Shown piece by piece: positions 62,775 to 64,000 of a DNA stretch of 64,000 nt. This DNA is from Isoptericola croceus (GTDB lineage: Bacteria > Actinomycetota > Actinomycetes > Actinomycetales > Cellulomonadaceae): contig NZ_JARLLG010000012.1 of assembly GCF_029382255.1 (NCBI RefSeq), positions 1 to 64,000 of the forward strand, in the 5' to 3' direction. Position 1 is the first letter of the stretch. Each line of letters begins with the position of its first letter. The notes below the pieces were generated by a model that saw nothing but the letters and a program-made list of their open reading frames with translations, ran no database searches and was not told where the DNA came from. Made by a program: the position numbers and the translations under genes.

Positions 62775-63786
62775 CGATGTCGAGCTCCGCGAGCTGTCCC
62801 GACAGGTCGAGCGCGGCGTCGGCGTTGCGCACGCCCGCCTCGGAGGCGGGGAACGGCACGACGAGGTACCGCTCGGCCCGGACCGCACCCAGCTCGGCGG
62901 TGGCGGGGTTCTCCTCGAGGCGCGCGATCTTGTCCTCCGCGCTGTTCCACGCGGCGTCCACGAGCACGATGACGTCCGGGTCGGCGTCGACGATCTCCTC
63001 CCAGGCCATCGAGGTCCAGGTGTCCTCGACGTCGGCCGCGACGTTGCCGAGCCCGACGGCGTCCAGGATCATCTGCGGCGCTCCGATGCCGGCGCCGACG
63101 TACGGGATGTCGCTGCCGGAGGAGTACCACAGGGCGTCCAGACCGCGGTCGTCGGGCGCGATGGCACCGAGCACCGCGCTCTGCTCGAGCACGACCTCCT
63201 CGGCCGTCCCTGCGACGTCGAAGACCGCCCCGACCTCGCGGATCTCGGCCCACACGTCCTCGAACGTGAGCGGGTTCGGCATGTACTCCGGGTCCTTGCA
63301 CGCGGCCGGCGCCACATAGGTGCTCACCCCGAGGGAGGCCAGCGTCTCGCGGTCGCCGACGCCGTCGGCCGAGACGTTCGACTCCCAGCCGGCGTAGACG
63401 AGGTCCGGCTCCAGCTCGAGCACGGACTCGGTGCCTGGCACCTCGTCGCTGAACGGCTCCGCGACCGCGGTGCCCTCGGCGTCGTCGGCGAGCCAGTCGG
63501 GCACGGCCCCGTCGAGGAACGCTGCACCGACGATCCGGTCGCCGAGCCCGAGGGCCAGCATGGTCTCGGCTGTCGAGGACTTGATGGTGACGACGCGCTC
63601 GGGGGCGCCGTCGAAGGTCACCTCGGTGCCGCAGTTGTCGAGCGTGATCGGGTACTGGGTGCCGGCGGCGGAGAGCTCGGCGGAACGTTCTGCGGCGGGG
63701 TCGGCGGCCTCAGTGGCGGACGAGCAGGCGGCGAGCGCGAGCACGGCGGCTGCGGCGGACAGGGTGAGAAGGTGCGGACGAGGCAC
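62767..63786 (-). CDS. Putative F420-0 ABC transporter substrate-binding lipoprotein
   Basis: A 339-aa cluster-A binding protein. Signal with lipobox LAAC (LALAACSSA). The mature part has LDNCGTEVTFDGAPERVVTI, ALGLGDRIVGAAFLDG, LVYAGWESNVSADGVGDRET and APAACKDPEYMPNPLTFEDV, wording typical of the family annotated as F420-0 transporter binding protein and distinct from BtuF. The GTG at 63786 follows GAGGGAG by 8 nt. cofE in this window supports F420 use in the organism. First gene of the operon, preceded by a structured leader. Confidence 0.88.
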   Translation of the reverse strand: MPRPHLLTLSAAAAVLALAACSSATEAADPAAERSAELSAAGTQYPITLDNCGTEVTFDGAPERVVTIKSSTAETMLALGLGDRIVGAAFLDGAVPDWLADDAEGTAVAEPFSDEVPGTESVLELEPDLVYAGWESNVSADGVGDRETLASLGVSTYVAPAACKDPEYMPNPLTFEDVWAEIREVGAVFDVAGTAEEVVLEQSAVLGAIAPDDRGLDALWYSSGSDIPYVGAGIGAPQMILDAVGLGNVAADVEDTWTSMAWEEIVDADPDVIVLVDAAWNSAEDKIARLEENPATAELGAVRAERYLVVPFPASEAGVRNADAALDLSGQLAELDIDE

Positions 63787-63950
63787 GCGGAGGGCTCCCT
63801 CTAGAGCGGGCGAGGCCGTGCAGGCGAAAGCTGCCGGGCAGGGTCGGTGCAGGGGTGCGTCATCTCGCACCGGCCGGACCTGCGACCCAGAGGGGTGGGG
63901 TCGCACCGACGGGCGATTCTTCGGTGCCCGTGGTCCGCCCTCACACCCTA
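63787..63950 (-). promoter_or_regulatory. Hairpin-rich leader and -10 of the putative F420-0 transporter operon
   Basis: A -10-like TAGGGT (63945-63950, minus strand) leaves about 150 nt of leader. It contains three perfect hairpins: GCACCGA/TCGGTGC (63903-63909, 63921-63927), GCGACCC/GGGTCGC (63882-63888, 63898-63904) sharing two bases with the first, and GGTGCG/CGCACC (63854-63859, 63866-63871). The first two are therefore partly exclusive. I see no cobalamin-riboswitch core. A new cis-regulatory RNA is possible. Positions 63951-64000 hold nothing clear. Confidence 0.5.
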
Positions 63951-64000
63951 GTACGCGGTCGCGCCAGGTCGGCAGCACGGCCGGGAACAGCGGCGACGAG

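Noticed and set aside
63787-63950. Cobalamin riboswitch upstream of the FecCD-type operon
   Set aside because: No B12-box or GCCACTG-type core is visible, and the transporter family points to F420-0 and not cobalamin.

Overview
The window is high-GC DNA (about 70% or more by eye) with GTG/TTG starts, many ATGA/GTGA gene overlaps, many leaderless-looking starts, sugar ABC transporters lacking their own ATPase, and coenzyme F420 genes. This points to an actinobacterium, most likely Micrococcales (Cellulomonadaceae or Promicromonosporaceae type). That placement is inference from gene content, not from a marker search. I saw no rRNA, tRNA, CRISPR array, integrase or transposase.

Layout. 1-13 kb is mixed chromosome: an archaeal-like valS, a MarR-GNAT fusion, an F420-dependent oxidoreductase overlapping cofE, an alpha/beta hydrolase, an AI-2E-type permease, a cold-shock-domain protein, corA with a candidate leader peptide, DDAH, a zinc alcohol dehydrogenase and an SRPBCC protein. 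13.3-16.3 kb is an SF2 helicase with a predicted transmembrane hairpin. 16.4-26.1 kb is a divergent uronate/aldarate locus: uronate dehydrogenase, IclR regulator and an unknown protein leftward; an ABC importer, glucarate dehydratase, KdgD and ketoglutarate-semialdehyde dehydrogenase rightward. Together these convert a hexuronate to 2-oxoglutarate. 26.2-29.5 kb is accessory DNA: DUF1905, an AbiE pair with a frameshifted toxin, and a lower-GC membrane-protein gene.

29.6-46.1 kb is a glycan-use island: fucosidase (GH29), ABC importer, PfkB kinase, DeoR regulator, GH4, GH38 mannosidase, GH2 beta-galactosidase and a secreted GH43 arabinanase, with several palindromic operators. 46.2-48.3 kb holds a nested palindrome related to one at 11.7 kb, a DUF6361 remnant and hipBA with three operators at exactly 27-bp spacing. 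48.4-56.7 kb holds YjbR, an MFS transporter, CutA, an AraC/NmrA/DUF1772 divergent set, two secreted proteins (one DUF6318), an LmeA-like protein and a glutathionyl-hydroquinone-reductase-type GST.

56.7-59.6 kb is unusual. The 5' end of an HhH-GPD DNA glycosylase gene occurs three times in the same orientation, with small immunity-like genes (SUKH, DUF4265) between the copies. 59.7-64 kb has a lipoprotein with two DUF6318-like halves and a three-gene ABC operon of the putative F420-0 transporter type, preceded by a hairpin-rich leader.

The strongest leads for something undescribed are the glycosylase 5'-end duplication array, the corA leader peptide, the leader RNA before the F420-0 transporter operon and the membrane-anchored helicase.
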